DNA of 64,000 nt from Puniceicoccaceae bacterium. GTDB taxonomy: Bacteria > Verrucomicrobiota > Verrucomicrobiia > Opitutales > Coraliomargaritaceae. The notes under the pieces are model-generated. The model searched no databases and was not told where the DNA came from. It was given only the letters and a program-made list of their open reading frames with translations. Position numbers and translations under genes: made by a program. Position 1 is the first letter of the stretch. Every line of letters begins with the position of its first letter. The DNA is taken from assembly GCA_018402305.1 (NCBI GenBank), contig JAGYJE010000001.1:186001-250000 (forward strand), in the 5' to 3' direction. Positions 26,785 to 36,524 of this stretch are shown here, piece by piece.

Positions 26785-28151
26785 TGGTTGTTGGAGCGAA
26801 GAGGAAGTATTTTGGAACCGACGGGATTCGTGGGGCCTTCGGAGAGGCCCACATGTGCCCGGCATTCGCCTTTCGACTCGGCGATGCCCTCGGTGCCTAT
26901 CTAAGGCAGAGCGTGTCTGAAAAGCCCTTTAACGTGGTCCTCGGTATGGACACCCGTGAAAGCGGCCCCTCTCTGCGTGACGCCCTCGTCTGTGGGCTCA
27001 ATCGGCAGTCTGTTCATGTGCATGACGGGGGAATTGTGCCGACACCAGCGGTGGCTCGTTTGGTTATTGAGCAGCGTGCTGATTTGGGCATCGTGATTTC
27101 CGCCTCCCACAATCCGGCGACCGACAATGGAATTAAAATTTTTGACGCCGATGGCTCGAAGCTTACGCAGGCTCAGGAGGCTGAAATCGAGGCGCTTCTG
27201 GATCTGGACAGTGCTTTGCCGCTCGCCTGGCCAAAACCAGAGTCTTTTCAACTCGATGTGGCTGCCTTTTACATCGATTACATCCGGGCCTTAATGGATC
27301 AGAAGTGTTTGAAAAAGTGGCGTGTTGTTCTGGATACGGCGAATGGTGCCACATGCCAGACATCTCCCCGGGCATTTCAACACTGGAGTGCTGAATTACA
27401 TTTAATCGGCAATCAACCGGAGACCAGTCGGATCAACGATGGGGTTGGCAGCGAGTATCCCCAGAAGCTAGCCCAAGCTGTGCGCGATAAAAAAGCACAT
27501 ATCGGCATCGCTCACGACGGAGATGGTGACCGGCTGGTCGTTTGCGATGAGAATGGGCGTGTTGTTCACGGCGATGTGCTTCTTGGGCTTCTTGCGCTTC
27601 ATGCGCTGCGATCAGGAAGGCTTTCGGCCAACACTTTGGTCTGCACGATTCACAGTAATCGGGGGTTGGATCACTCGCTCGCAAAATTCGGGGTGAAGGT
27701 CGAGCGTGTGGACGTGGGCGACCGCAATGTTGCGAAACGCATGCGGGAGATTGGTTCAAACCTCGGAGGAGAGTCTTCCGGACACGTTATCTTTGCCGAT
27801 TGGGCGACCACAGGCGATGGCCTTTTGGCTGCCGCCAAGATTCTCCAGGTGATGGATGAAACGGGGACGCCTTTGTCCGAGCTTTGTGAAGAAATCACGC
27901 TCTTTCCTCAACTGACTAAAAACTTAAAGGTCCTATCTAAACCGGCCTTGGAAACCCTGCCCCATCTTCAAAGCACAAAGCGTCATCTTGAGAAAGCCCT
28001 CGGCCAGAATGGGCGCATCTTGATACGCTACTCAGGAACGGAACCAAAACTCCGTTTACTGGTGGAGGGTCCCGATAGGAATTTCCTGAAGGATGCGCTG
28101 CAGAAGCTCGAAAGTTCGGTTGAAAAGGACTTCAGTTCAATTGATTGTTGA
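26784..28151 (+). CDS. glmM: Phosphoglucosamine mutase
   Basis: 455 residues. FGTDGIRG is near residue 9, and the phosphoserine loop ISASHNP has the catalytic Ser108. The metal loop DGDGDR lies near 248, GGESSGH near 332 and the phosphate-binding loop RYSGTEPKLR near 412. It converts glucosamine-6-phosphate to glucosamine-1-phosphate for UDP-GlcNAc, feeding peptidoglycan and surface polysaccharide. The start overlaps the trpD stop (TGATG), so translation is probably coupled. Confidence 0.93.
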   Translation: MVVGAKRKYFGTDGIRGAFGEAHMCPAFAFRLGDALGAYLRQSVSEKPFNVVLGMDTRESGPSLRDALVCGLNRQSVHVHDGGIVPTPAVARLVIEQRADLGIVISASHNPATDNGIKIFDADGSKLTQAQEAEIEALLDLDSALPLAWPKPESFQLDVAAFYIDYIRALMDQKCLKKWRVVLDTANGATCQTSPRAFQHWSAELHLIGNQPETSRINDGVGSEYPQKLAQAVRDKKAHIGIAHDGDGDRLVVCDENGRVVHGDVLLGLLALHALRSGRLSANTLVCTIHSNRGLDHSLAKFGVKVERVDVGDRNVAKRMREIGSNLGGESSGHVIFADWATTGDGLLAAAKILQVMDETGTPLSELCEEITLFPQLTKNLKVLSKPALETLPHLQSTKRHLEKALGQNGRILIRYSGTEPKLRLLVEGPDRNFLKDALQKLESSVEKDFSSIDC

Positions 28152-28188
28152 CCCTGTGCGCCAAGTTCGCAGATAAACTGTCCTAACC

Positions 28189-29589
28189 ATGGAAGAAACC
28201 CTACTGAAAGACCTCGACGCCCGTCTGCAAAAACAAATTGAGAACGCCCGCAAGGCGATTGATAAAAACCCGGCGTATGCAGTCGATATACTCTCAAACA
28301 TAAGCAACCGGAACCCGGCTTGTCTGGATGTCCGGAAGCTCCTGCGTCAGGCCCAGCAGCGCGCATCAAAAGGCAAGTCAAAGGGCTTGGGCGGGCTCCT
28401 CTCCAAGGTCACGAACCTTCCTTTTTCGATTGGTAACGACTCCAAGATAAAAAAAGACCCGGCCAAAGCCATGGAAACCGCAGAGCAGATGCTGCGGACC
28501 AACCCCGACAATGTGACGGCCCACAAGATGCTGGGGATGGCGGCGGAGTCGCTCGAACTTTATTCCACGGCTGCGTTTGCTTACGATTCCATTCGCAGGA
28601 TTGACCCCAATAACTCCGAAAACATAAAAGCGCTGATGTCGGTCTACATCACATCCGGCGAGAGCGAAGAGGCGATCCGGATTGGTGAGGCAGCTTACCG
28701 CGCGAACCCGGCGGACGACGAGATTCAGGCATTGATCAAAAAAGCATCCGTCGAACAAACCATGGAAAAGGGGCGTTGGGAGGAAGACAAGAGCTTCCGC
28801 GATAAACTGAAGGATGAGAGCGAGTCCCAGAAACTGGAGCAAGCGGGCCGTGCGAAGACGGGCGAGTCGGGCCTCCGTTCCCTAATCGAAGAAGCCAAGA
28901 AAGCGGTGGCCGAAGAACCGGGGAATATGAATCATTACCGGGACATTGCCTCAAACTACCGGAAGCTGGGCGAGTATGACAACGCGCTTGAGTGGGTGGG
29001 CAAGGCGAGAGAGCTGGAAGCTGGTCGCGCAGACGTGAATCTGGAGCGCTTGGTGGGCACACTGAAGCGCGAAAAAATGCAAAAAGCCATTGGCGAAATA
29101 GAAGCCCGTCTCGAGGAGAACCCTGATGATGCGGAGGCTCAAAAAAGTCTTGATCAGTTGCGCAGGGAAGAGCGGGTATTCCGTCTCGAACAATGCGAAA
29201 GCCTCGTTCAGCGCTACCCGAACGAATACAGCTATCGCCATGAACTTGGAGAACTTTATTTCGAGGACGGGGAGACCGATAAGGCGATTAAGGAACTGCA
29301 ATTGGCCCAGCGCAGTCCGAAGGTTCGCATTGCTGCGCTCATTCTATTGGGTAAGGCCTATTTGCAAAAGGGCTTCCATGATTTGGCCGCTGAGCAACTG
29401 ACGACGGCCAAGAATGAGATTTCCGGCACGACTGAACAGAAAAAGGACGTGCTCTACCAGCTTGGAACCGCTTATGAGAAGCAAGGTGATATGGAGAAGG
29501 CGATGGGCGAGTTTAAAGCACTCTATGGAGCCGATATCAGCTATCGCGATGTAGCTCAAAAGATCGATGCGTTCTACAGTGCAAAATAA
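28189..29589 (+). CDS. Cytoplasmic TPR protein
   Basis: 466 residues with no signal peptide or membrane segment. TPR-like helical repeats occur at ~90-180 (PAKAMETAEQMLRTNPDNVTA, AIRIGEAAYRANPADDE) and ~230-450 (GEYDNALEWVGKARELE, ETDKAIKELQLAQRS, GDMEKAMGEFKALYG). A charged, probably coiled segment lies at ~190-230. It is a likely protein-interaction scaffold. It starts 37 bp after glmM and may be in that operon. The specific function is unknown. Confidence 0.75.
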   Translation: MEETLLKDLDARLQKQIENARKAIDKNPAYAVDILSNISNRNPACLDVRKLLRQAQQRASKGKSKGLGGLLSKVTNLPFSIGNDSKIKKDPAKAMETAEQMLRTNPDNVTAHKMLGMAAESLELYSTAAFAYDSIRRIDPNNSENIKALMSVYITSGESEEAIRIGEAAYRANPADDEIQALIKKASVEQTMEKGRWEEDKSFRDKLKDESESQKLEQAGRAKTGESGLRSLIEEAKKAVAEEPGNMNHYRDIASNYRKLGEYDNALEWVGKARELEAGRADVNLERLVGTLKREKMQKAIGEIEARLEENPDDAEAQKSLDQLRREERVFRLEQCESLVQRYPNEYSYRHELGELYFEDGETDKAIKELQLAQRSPKVRIAALILLGKAYLQKGFHDLAAEQLTTAKNEISGTTEQKKDVLYQLGTAYEKQGDMEKAMGEFKALYGADISYRDVAQKIDAFYSAK

Positions 29590-29615
29590 GTCCTGCCTTC
29601 ATCGATGGATCGTTT

Positions 29616-30041
29616 TTATTGCCCGATGAGCTTCTCGATAGCTCTCCGGTCTTTCTTCGTGGGACGGCCCCCATCACTGCGCCCGTAAACACGGGCATTT
29701 GCCCGCTTTTCGCGGGCTTTCTCATACTCAATTTCGGGTGTCTGATCATCAATGTATTGGGAGACGAGAGGCGCGCCGATGCGGTTTTCAGTCAACCCGA
29801 GAACGTGTAAGGTGCGGGTCAGGGCTTTCGTGCGGGCGACGATGTGGTCTCCGGTACGGACTTTGGACGAAGGTTTGGCGATGCCCTCGTTGAGGCGAAC
29901 CGCCGAGCCTCGACAGGCCTCGGCCGCATCACTACGGGTTTTGTAGATGCGGACGGCCCAGAGCCAACGGTCGAGCCGCATGTGTTCAATCTCGCGATAC
30001 GACGTTCCAGCTTGGGCCTTCGATGGAGGTTGGTCAGGCAT
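29616..30041 (-). CDS. hslR: S4-domain RNA-binding protein, HslR-like
   Basis: 141 residues. An S4 RNA-binding domain lies at ~20-80 (MRLDRWLWAVRIYKTRSDAAEAC, GIAKPSSKVRTGDHI) with a basic tail (GGRPTKKDRRAIEKL). This matches E. coli Hsp15/HslR, which binds stalled 50S subunits carrying peptidyl-tRNA. An alternative start is Met21 (29981), which would give a tighter S4 protein. It lies downstream of fusA on the same strand but beyond the fusA terminator. Confidence 0.83.
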   Translation of the reverse strand: MPDQPPSKAQAGTSYREIEHMRLDRWLWAVRIYKTRSDAAEACRGSAVRLNEGIAKPSSKVRTGDHIVARTKALTRTLHVLGLTENRIGAPLVSQYIDDQTPEIEYEKAREKRANARVYGRSDGGRPTKKDRRAIEKLIGQ

Positions 30042-30119
30042 CTCAGGAAGGTTGAGTTATTCGGAGAATCGGGCCAAGAAGATTTTACAATGGGCCTCAG
30101 TGCCACCGTATAGAGCCAA

Positions 30120-30150
30120 AAAAGCCCCCGCTTTGCGAGCGGGGGCTTTT
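30120..30150 (-). terminator. Rho-independent terminator of fusA
   Basis: A perfect 13-bp stem (arms AAAAGCCCCCGCT and AGCGGGGGCTTTT) with a 5-nt loop. On the minus strand it is followed by a T-run, 27 bp after the fusA stop. It separates fusA from hslR. Confidence 0.9.
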
Positions 30151-30176
30151 ATCCGGTAAATAAGGAAGACCCCGGT

Positions 30177-32288
30177 CTACTTCTTCTTCGCCGCTTCGCG
30201 CTCCTGCGCTTCCTTTATCACATCGTCCGCCACATTCTTCGGCGTCGACGCGTAGTGCGAGAATTCCATAGAGAACTGACCGCGGCCGGAGGTCATCGTG
30301 CGCAGCGCGCCGATGTAGCCAAACATTTCGGAAAGTGGCGCATCGGCTTTGATGCGGATACCGGTGTTGGAGGGCTCTTGGCTCTTGATCATACCACGGC
30401 GGCGGTTGAGGTCACCGATAACATCGCCCATCTTATCCTCGGTGCAAAAAACATCGAGTTTCATGATCGGCTCCAGGATCTCCGGGCTGGCCTTGGGCAC
30501 GGTCTGGCGGTAGGCGGCACGTGATGCGATTTCGAAGGCCACAGCGGACGAGTCGACCGCGTGGAAGCCACCGTCGTCCAGTGTCACCTTAAAGTCGAGG
30601 CAGGGATAGCCCGCGAGAACGCCTTTGACGATCGAAGCCTTGAAGCCCTTTTCCACGGCTGGCCAGAATTCGCGGGGCACGTTGCCGCCCACGACCTTGG
30701 ATTCAAACTGGAAGCCGGAACCCGGCTCAAGCGGCTCAAGTGTGTAGTCGATCTTGGCATACTGCCCCGAACCACCGGACTGTTTCTTGTGGGTGTAGGA
30801 GTCGCTGACCTGTCGGGTGATGCTCTCGCGGTAGGCCACCTGCGGCTTGCCCACGATCGCCTCCACGCCGTAGGTGCGTTTCAGGATGTCGACTTTGATG
30901 TCGAGGTGCAGTTCGCCCATGCCCTTCAGGATGGTTTCGCCCGAGTCCTCATCGGTCTCGACCCGGAAGGAGGGGTCTTCCGCAACCATTTTCCCGATGG
31001 CAACCCCTAGTTTCTCTGCCTGGCCTTGGTCCTTGGGCTTCACCGCAATCGAAATGACGGGCTCTGGGAAAACCATGGGCTCGAGCGTCGCAGGGTCGTT
31101 TGGATCGCAAAGTGTGTGCCCGGTCTGAACGGATTTCATGCCGAGCAAAGCGACGATATCACCCGCCTGAGCGGATTCGATTTCGTTACGCTCATTGGCG
31201 TGCATTTCAATGATACGGCCAATACGCTCGGTCTTGCCGGTCGCGGTGTTGAGCACCGAAGTGCCCTTGGCGATCTTACCCGAATAGATGCGGGTGAAGG
31301 TGAGGGCGCCGTATTTGTCATCCATGATCTTGAAGGCCAAGGCGCGGAGCGGTTCGTCGACGCTGACGGTGGCGAACTCGCCGGTCTCATTACCCTCAAG
31401 GTCCACTTCCGGTTGAGGGTTGACCTCGGTCGGGCTTGGCAAGTAGTCCACAACCCCGTCGAGGAGATTTTGCACGCCCTTATTCTTGAAGGAGGAGCCG
31501 CAGAAGGTGGGAAAGAAGGCCAAGTCCCGCGTGCCCTTGCGAACGCACTTCTTGATGGTCTCGATGTCGGGCTCAGTACCTTCAAGGTAGGCCTCCATGG
31601 CCGCGTCGTCTTGTTCGACGGCGGTTTCGATAAGCTTTTCGCGGTATTCCTCGACCTTGTCCACCATGTCGGCGGGCACGTCTGTTTTCTTGTAGGCGAG
31701 GGGATCGCCGGTTTCGTCCCAGATCCAGGCCGTGCGGGTGAGCAGGTCAACAACACCGGAGAGTTCACTCTCGGTGCCGATCGGGAGCACCATGACGAGC
31801 GGGGTTGCCCCAAGAATATTTTTCACCTGATCAACCACCTTGTAGAAATCAGCGCCGATTCGGTCGAGTTTGTTGACGTAGATCAGACGAGCCACCTTGG
31901 AATCATTGGCATAGCGCCAGTTCGTCTCGGACTGGGGCTCGACGCCACCGGAACCACAGAAAACCCCGACGCCGCCGTCGAGCACCTTCAGCGAACGGTA
32001 AACCTCCACGGTAAAGTCAACGTGGCCCGGAGTATCAATGATGTTGAAGCGGTGGGGCTCAAATTGTTGCTCGCTGCCGGGCCAGAAGCAAGTCGTGGCA
32101 GCGGACTGAATTGTGATACCGCGCTCTTGCTCCTGTTCCATGAAGTCGGTCGTGGCCGCGCCATCGTGCACTTCACCGAGCTTGTGAATCTTGCCGGTGA
32201 GCTTGAGAATCCGCTCAGTTGTCGTCGTCTTACCGGCGTCAACGTGAGCGAAGATGCCAATGTTTCTATATTTTGAGAGGTCGGTCAT
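30177..32288 (-). CDS. fusA: Translation elongation factor G
   Basis: 703 residues, standard EF-G length. GTPase motifs are [15 protein letters not shown] (P loop, ~14-28), DTPGHVDF near 86-93 and [10 protein letters not shown] near 140-149. Domains II-V follow in order, with domain IV beginning near QVAYRESI and domain V near [10 protein letters not shown]. It drives translocation of tRNA and mRNA on the ribosome. It stands alone here, not in the usual str operon (rpsL-rpsG-fusA-tuf), so a second EF-G may exist elsewhere in the genome. Confidence 0.95.
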   Translation of the reverse strand: MTDLSKYRNIGIFAHVDAGKTTTTERILKLTGKIHKLGEVHDGAATTDFMEQEQERGITIQSAATTCFWPGSEQQFEPHRFNIIDTPGHVDFTVEVYRSLKVLDGGVGVFCGSGGVEPQSETNWRYANDSKVARLIYVNKLDRIGADFYKVVDQVKNILGATPLVMVLPIGTESELSGVVDLLTRTAWIWDETGDPLAYKKTDVPADMVDKVEEYREKLIETAVEQDDAAMEAYLEGTEPDIETIKKCVRKGTRDLAFFPTFCGSSFKNKGVQNLLDGVVDYLPSPTEVNPQPEVDLEGNETGEFATVSVDEPLRALAFKIMDDKYGALTFTRIYSGKIAKGTSVLNTATGKTERIGRIIEMHANERNEIESAQAGDIVALLGMKSVQTGHTLCDPNDPATLEPMVFPEPVISIAVKPKDQGQAEKLGVAIGKMVAEDPSFRVETDEDSGETILKGMGELHLDIKVDILKRTYGVEAIVGKPQVAYRESITRQVSDSYTHKKQSGGSGQYAKIDYTLEPLEPGSGFQFESKVVGGNVPREFWPAVEKGFKASIVKGVLAGYPCLDFKVTLDDGGFHAVDSSAVAFEIASRAAYRQTVPKASPEILEPIMKLDVFCTEDKMGDVIGDLNRRRGMIKSQEPSNTGIRIKADAPLSEMFGYIGALRTMTSGRGQFSMEFSHYASTPKNVADDVIKEAQEREAAKKK

Positions 32289-32452
32289 GATCGTATCGTA
32301 GGTCTGTTTTGCGTCTATGTGTGTTGAATTTAGATGGGCGGCCCCCAGGGGAACTGGATGCGGACGGGTCCAAAAAAGACGCGGACTCTACGGGTCCGTG
32401 GCGGGACTGCAAGTTCAGAAAACAGGAGATTTCGGGGAGTCCCGAAGGTCGC

Positions 32453-33055
32453 TCACTCCAGGCCGATCCAGTCGACTGTGAGCGCGAAGGGCCCCGGGAC
32501 GCCGTCTCCCAGGAGAAAGGCAATTTGCCGCACCGAGGATCGGTCGAGCGGCGGACCGGATAGATCGCGCCCGTGGTGGCTGGGCCGGAAGGCGTCCAGC
32601 GGTAGCGCTACCTCGGTCCATTGGTCCTTCTCGGTTTTAAACTCTGCCCGGTAGGCGATCCGCGAGCCCCGGAAGCGGTCGTCCGTGGCCAGGCGGAACT
32701 GGTAGCTGCGTCCGTCTCCCTTGACGCGCAGCCGAACTGCCGAAAAGTCGGAAAAGTCGGACCGAACCGTCGGCGAATAGACCTGAGCAAAGCCGCCATT
32801 GTTTTCCAGGGAGAGCTCTCCGGTGAAGTGGAGCGTCTCGTCGACGATGCGAGCACCCCCGGTCGATACCCCGCCCATGACGCCATCGTTTTGGGCCGCC
32901 CAGGCGGGTTCGTTCGTGTCTGGACGAAAACTGCGAAGCATTTTAATCGGGTTTTCTTTGTTTTGAGCGGAAAGGCTGACGGCTGCGGCGAGAAGCATTG
33001 CCGTCGCGGTCAGAAATGTAGTCAGGGAGCGTTGGCTTGAGTATTTTTCTTGCAT
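32453..33055 (-). CDS. Secreted CIA30-family protein
   Basis: 200 residues. The signal peptide (~1-31) ends in AVSLSAQ. The mature part resembles the CIA30/NDUFAF1 jelly-roll domain: NDGVMGGVSTG near residue 57, FTGELSLENNGGFAQV near 77, then SDFSAVRLRVKGDGRSYQFRL and WTEVALPLDAFRPS. In mitochondria the family assists complex I assembly. In bacteria many members are secreted and have a carbohydrate-binding-like fold without a proven function, so no role is assigned here. Confidence 0.75.
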   Translation of the reverse strand: MQEKYSSQRSLTTFLTATAMLLAAAVSLSAQNKENPIKMLRSFRPDTNEPAWAAQNDGVMGGVSTGGARIVDETLHFTGELSLENNGGFAQVYSPTVRSDFSDFSAVRLRVKGDGRSYQFRLATDDRFRGSRIAYRAEFKTEKDQWTEVALPLDAFRPSHHGRDLSGPPLDRSSVRQIAFLLGDGVPGPFALTVDWIGLE

Positions 33056-33244
33056 GATAGTTTGAACGTTCCGCCAGTATGCGCGGAAACAAGCTTCGTG
33101 CGAGAAGCATCGAACAGTTTTGCACGATTTCCGATGGGTTGCGGCGACTGAGGACCAGTCTTCGCTCTGCGAGCTACGCCGTGACTTCGCTGCCGCCCTC
33201 CCTTATCACTTGCCAGCGGCTGGAGGTCTGCAAAACTTCCGGTG

Positions 33245-34552
33245 ATGGCCATGGATTCCGATCAAAACGACCTCTTCCGGGACGGGGCACCGGCGCAAGC
33301 GGAGCCCAGGCACCGGCCGCTGGCGGTGCGCATGCGGCCCCGCGCACTCGATGAGGTGATCGGGCAGCCGCACATCGTCGGCGAAGGATGCCTGCTGCCC
33401 CGCCTCATTCAGGCGGATAACTTTGGCAGCCTGATCTTTTATGGCCCTCCCGGCTGTGGAAAGACCTCCCTGGCCGAAGTCATCGCCGCCGAGACGCAAA
33501 GCAAATTCGTCCGGGTCAACGCCGTGCTTTCCAATGTAGCCGAGTTGCGCGATATCCTGCGCCTCGCCCGTTACGAATCGGACAAACGGACGGTTTTATT
33601 CATCGACGAGATACACCGCTTCAACAAGTCGCAGCAGGATTTGCTGCTTCCCGATGTTGAGGCCGGCACGATACGGCTGATCGGGGCAACCACACACAAC
33701 CCCGGCTTTTACGTCAATCCGCCGCTCCTCAGCCGTAGCCACCTCTTCCGCCTGGAGCCCGTGCCCGCAGACGCTATCGCCGCGGTGCTGGCGCGTGCCC
33801 TGGAGGACCCGGAGCGTGGGCTGGGCGGGCATCGCTGCACGGCCGACGCAGCGGTTTTTCAAGCCATCGCGAAATTTTCCAGCGGGGATCTGCGTCGAGC
33901 CCTCAACGCGCTCGAAACCCTGGTGCTCAGCCAGGCGGTCGGGGCGCACATCGACGTGGGCGCGGTCGAGGTATTTGCCAAAGAGCGGCAGATCCGCTAT
34001 GACCGCGACGAAGATGAGCACTACGATCACGCGTCGGCCATGATTAAGAGCATCCGTGGCTCCGACCCGGATGCCGCGCTCTACTGGACTTTTAAAATGC
34101 TGGCGGGTGGGGAGGATCCCCGGTTCGTCGCGCGGCGCTTGGTCATTCTGGCCTCCGAGGACGTCGGTTTGGCGAACTCGCATGCGCTCACGGTGGCGGT
34201 GGCCGCCTTTGAGGCCTGCGAAAAAGTCGGCCCACCCGAGTGCGAATATGCCATCGCCCATGCGGTCCTTTACCTGGCGACCTCGCCCAAGAGCAACTCG
34301 GTAACCCGCGCCATGGCGGCGGTGAAACGGCATTTACGCGAGCGCCCGGTGCAGGCTGTGCCGCTTTGGCTGCGCGACGCGCATACCAAAACCAACCAGG
34401 CACTGGGGCACGGCGCGGATTATCGCTACAGCCACGACTACCCGCAAGGCGTCTCCGGCCAGGAATACATGCTGGAGCCCATCACCGTCTACGAACCGGG
34501 CCAAGCGGGCGCTGAAGCGGCCACCGCCCAGCGCATGGCCCAGTTAAAATAG
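33245..34552 (+). CDS. rarA: Replication-associated recombination protein A (AAA+ ATPase)
   Basis: 435 residues from the ATG at 33245; the ATG at 33251 is also possible. The N-terminus RPRALDEVIGQPHIVG is typical. Walker A YGPPGCGKTS lies near residue 64, Walker B VLFIDEIHRFNKSQQD near 117, sensor 1 GATTHNP near 147, and the MgsA C-terminal region includes DEDEHYDHASAMIKSIRGSDPDAALYW. RarA acts at stalled replication forks. It is independent of its neighbours. Confidence 0.92.
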   Translation: MAMDSDQNDLFRDGAPAQAEPRHRPLAVRMRPRALDEVIGQPHIVGEGCLLPRLIQADNFGSLIFYGPPGCGKTSLAEVIAAETQSKFVRVNAVLSNVAELRDILRLARYESDKRTVLFIDEIHRFNKSQQDLLLPDVEAGTIRLIGATTHNPGFYVNPPLLSRSHLFRLEPVPADAIAAVLARALEDPERGLGGHRCTADAAVFQAIAKFSSGDLRRALNALETLVLSQAVGAHIDVGAVEVFAKERQIRYDRDEDEHYDHASAMIKSIRGSDPDAALYWTFKMLAGGEDPRFVARRLVILASEDVGLANSHALTVAVAAFEACEKVGPPECEYAIAHAVLYLATSPKSNSVTRAMAAVKRHLRERPVQAVPLWLRDAHTKTNQALGHGADYRYSHDYPQGVSGQEYMLEPITVYEPGQAGAEAATAQRMAQLK

Positions 34553-34607
34553 CTCCCTCGGGCTGTAATTCCATGCTGGACCCGGACGCTAAATAGTCGT
34601 TTCAACT

Positions 34608-35072
34608 ATGAATATCAAAGTACTTTTCAAAAGCTGGTTGCTCATTGCACTGGGTGTGCTCATAGCCTCGCAGGTCTTTTCTGGTATCCGCTACTCGGAT
34701 ACCGGGGCGCTGCTCGTCGCGGTGCTCCTGCTCAGTCTTTGCAATGTCTTCCTCAAGCCATTGCTTATGCTCTTTGCACTTCCCTTTATCATCCTGACCT
34801 TCGGGCTGGGGATTTGGTTGATCAACGCGCTGCTCTTTCTGCTCGTGGGAAACATTGTCGACGGGTTTTCGGTGGATAGCTTTGGCTACGCGCTGGCGGG
34901 GGCCCTTGTGGTCAGTTTGACCGGGTTGGCTGCGAACATTCTCTTTGGCAACGCCCGCGTGAATGCCCGGTTCAGTGTGCAGCGCGGACCGTCGGGCAAA
35001 CCGAACGGCGAAGGCCCCCCGGGGCAGAAAAAGCGTCCGCTCAAGGATGATGACGACGTGATTGATATCTGA
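34608..35072 (+). CDS. Four-helix membrane protein, phage holin family 4 / YvlD-like
   Basis: 154 residues with four hydrophobic segments at about 9-25, 33-48, 58-85 and 90-115, and a charged C-terminal tail ending in KKRPLKDDDDVIDI. The pattern LCNVFLKPLLMLFALPFIILTFGLG matches the PF04020 membrane family. Members are widespread, and despite the name most are not phage holins. Function unknown. It precedes lpdA by about 50 bp. Confidence 0.75.
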   Translation: MNIKVLFKSWLLIALGVLIASQVFSGIRYSDTGALLVAVLLLSLCNVFLKPLLMLFALPFIILTFGLGIWLINALLFLLVGNIVDGFSVDSFGYALAGALVVSLTGLAANILFGNARVNARFSVQRGPSGKPNGEGPPGQKKRPLKDDDDVIDI

Positions 35073-35123
35073 TCGGCCCATAAGAATTGACTTAGTGGCG
35101 AAACTGGGGATGTAGTGCTGACT

Positions 35124-36521
35124 ATGTCTTCGACTACAAAATACGATCTCGTCGTCATCGGTGGTGGCCCTGCGGGCTACGCCGCAGCCATCCGCGCCGG
35201 TCAACTGGGCAAAAAAGTCGCCTGCGTGGAGCAGGAGCGTCCGGGCGGCACTTGCCTGAACTGGGGCTGTATCCCCTCGAAAGCATTGCTGAAAAGCGCC
35301 GAGCTCTACAACAAGCTGCAACACAGCGAAGACCTCGGCATCTCGGTCAAGGGGCTGGATTACGACTTTTCAAAGATCATTGGCCGCTCCCGCAACGTGG
35401 CGGACACCATGGCCAAGGGGATCGGCTTTCTCTTTAAGAAAAACAAAGTGGAGCACATCATCGGCCGGGGCATGATCAGCGTGCCGGGGATGGTCGAGAT
35501 CACGGAGGGCCAGGACAAGGGCAAGATCCTCTCCGCCGAGAAGATTCTGGTGGCCACGGGCTGCAAGCCGCGCCGTCTGCCCGATCTGGAAGTCGACGGC
35601 GAACGCGTCATGACCTCCCGCCAAGCCCTCGAAATGAAGCACCAGCCGAAGTCCATCGTCATTGTCGGCGCGGGCGCGATCGGTGCCGAGTTTGCTTATT
35701 TCCTCAATGCCTTTGGGACCAAGGTGACCTTGGTGGAGATGCTCGATCAGATGCTCCCCGTCGAGGATCACGAAGTGGCTGCGGTGGTGGCGAAGTCCTT
35801 TAAGGCGAGCGGAATCGACCTGCGCACGTCGACCGCCGTGGAAAATATCAAGGTCAATGCCAAATCGGTCAAAATGGACCTCGTGAAGGATGGCAAGTCC
35901 GAGAGCACCACAGCGGATTCGATTCTCCTGGCGATCGGTGTGGTGGCCAATACAGAGGGCCTGCTTTCACCCAAGGTGCAATTAAAGCAGGACCGCGGCT
36001 ATGTGACGGTTGACGAAAATTACGAGTCGTCGGTCAAGGGCATCTATGCCGCGGGCGACATCATCGGGCCACCCTGGCTGGCCCACGTGGCGACTTTTGA
36101 GGCGATCCAGGCGGTCAACGGGATGTTCGGTCACGGCAAGCCGGAGCGCATGCGCGAGTTCCCTGGTTGCACCTACTGTTCGCCACAGGTCGCCTCCATC
36201 GGCAAGACAGAGAAAGCCCTCAAAGAGGCGGGCATCGAATTTAAGGTCGGCAAGTTCCCCTTCCAGGCCTCCGGCAAAGCAGTGGCCTCGAATCAGCCGG
36301 AAGGCTTTGTCAAAATGCTGGTCGATCCGAAATACGGTGAGATTCTAGGGGCGCACATCGTCGGTGCGGATGCCACCGAGATGATCGCCGAATATGGCCT
36401 CGGCATGAAGCTGGAAGCCACCGCCGAGGATATCCACAACACCATCCACGCGCACCCCACACTGAGCGAGGCGATGATGGAGGCAGCAGCCTCGGTTTTC
36501 GGCGAGGCGATCCATATCTAG
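35124..36521 (+). CDS. lpdA: Dihydrolipoyl dehydrogenase
   Basis: 465 residues from the ATG at 35124. The FAD-binding GGGPAGYAAA is near residue 13 and the redox disulfide GGTCLNWGCIPSK near 40-52. The NAD-binding IVGAGAIGAEFA lies near 181, the second FAD motif GIYAAGDI near 307, and the C-terminal catalytic HAHPTLSEA near 441. It is the E3 subunit of 2-oxo acid dehydrogenase and glycine cleavage complexes, re-oxidising lipoamide. It is not next to E1/E2 genes. A lipoate-ligase-like gene is about 20 kb away in the same window. tsaD follows after 3 bp. Confidence 0.95.
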   Translation: MSSTTKYDLVVIGGGPAGYAAAIRAGQLGKKVACVEQERPGGTCLNWGCIPSKALLKSAELYNKLQHSEDLGISVKGLDYDFSKIIGRSRNVADTMAKGIGFLFKKNKVEHIIGRGMISVPGMVEITEGQDKGKILSAEKILVATGCKPRRLPDLEVDGERVMTSRQALEMKHQPKSIVIVGAGAIGAEFAYFLNAFGTKVTLVEMLDQMLPVEDHEVAAVVAKSFKASGIDLRTSTAVENIKVNAKSVKMDLVKDGKSESTTADSILLAIGVVANTEGLLSPKVQLKQDRGYVTVDENYESSVKGIYAAGDIIGPPWLAHVATFEAIQAVNGMFGHGKPERMREFPGCTYCSPQVASIGKTEKALKEAGIEFKVGKFPFQASGKAVASNQPEGFVKMLVDPKYGEILGAHIVGADATEMIAEYGLGMKLEATAEDIHNTIHAHPTLSEAMMEAAASVFGEAIHI

Positions 36522-36524
36522 AGT

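Noticed and set aside
31026-32276. Plus-strand 416-codon frame opposite fusA
   Set aside because: Mirror frame of the EF-G gene; the residues are simple reversals of GTPase coding with no known fold.
34608-35072. Phage holin or prophage remnant
   Set aside because: The 'phage holin family 4' name covers ordinary bacterial membrane proteins, and no phage genes are nearby.
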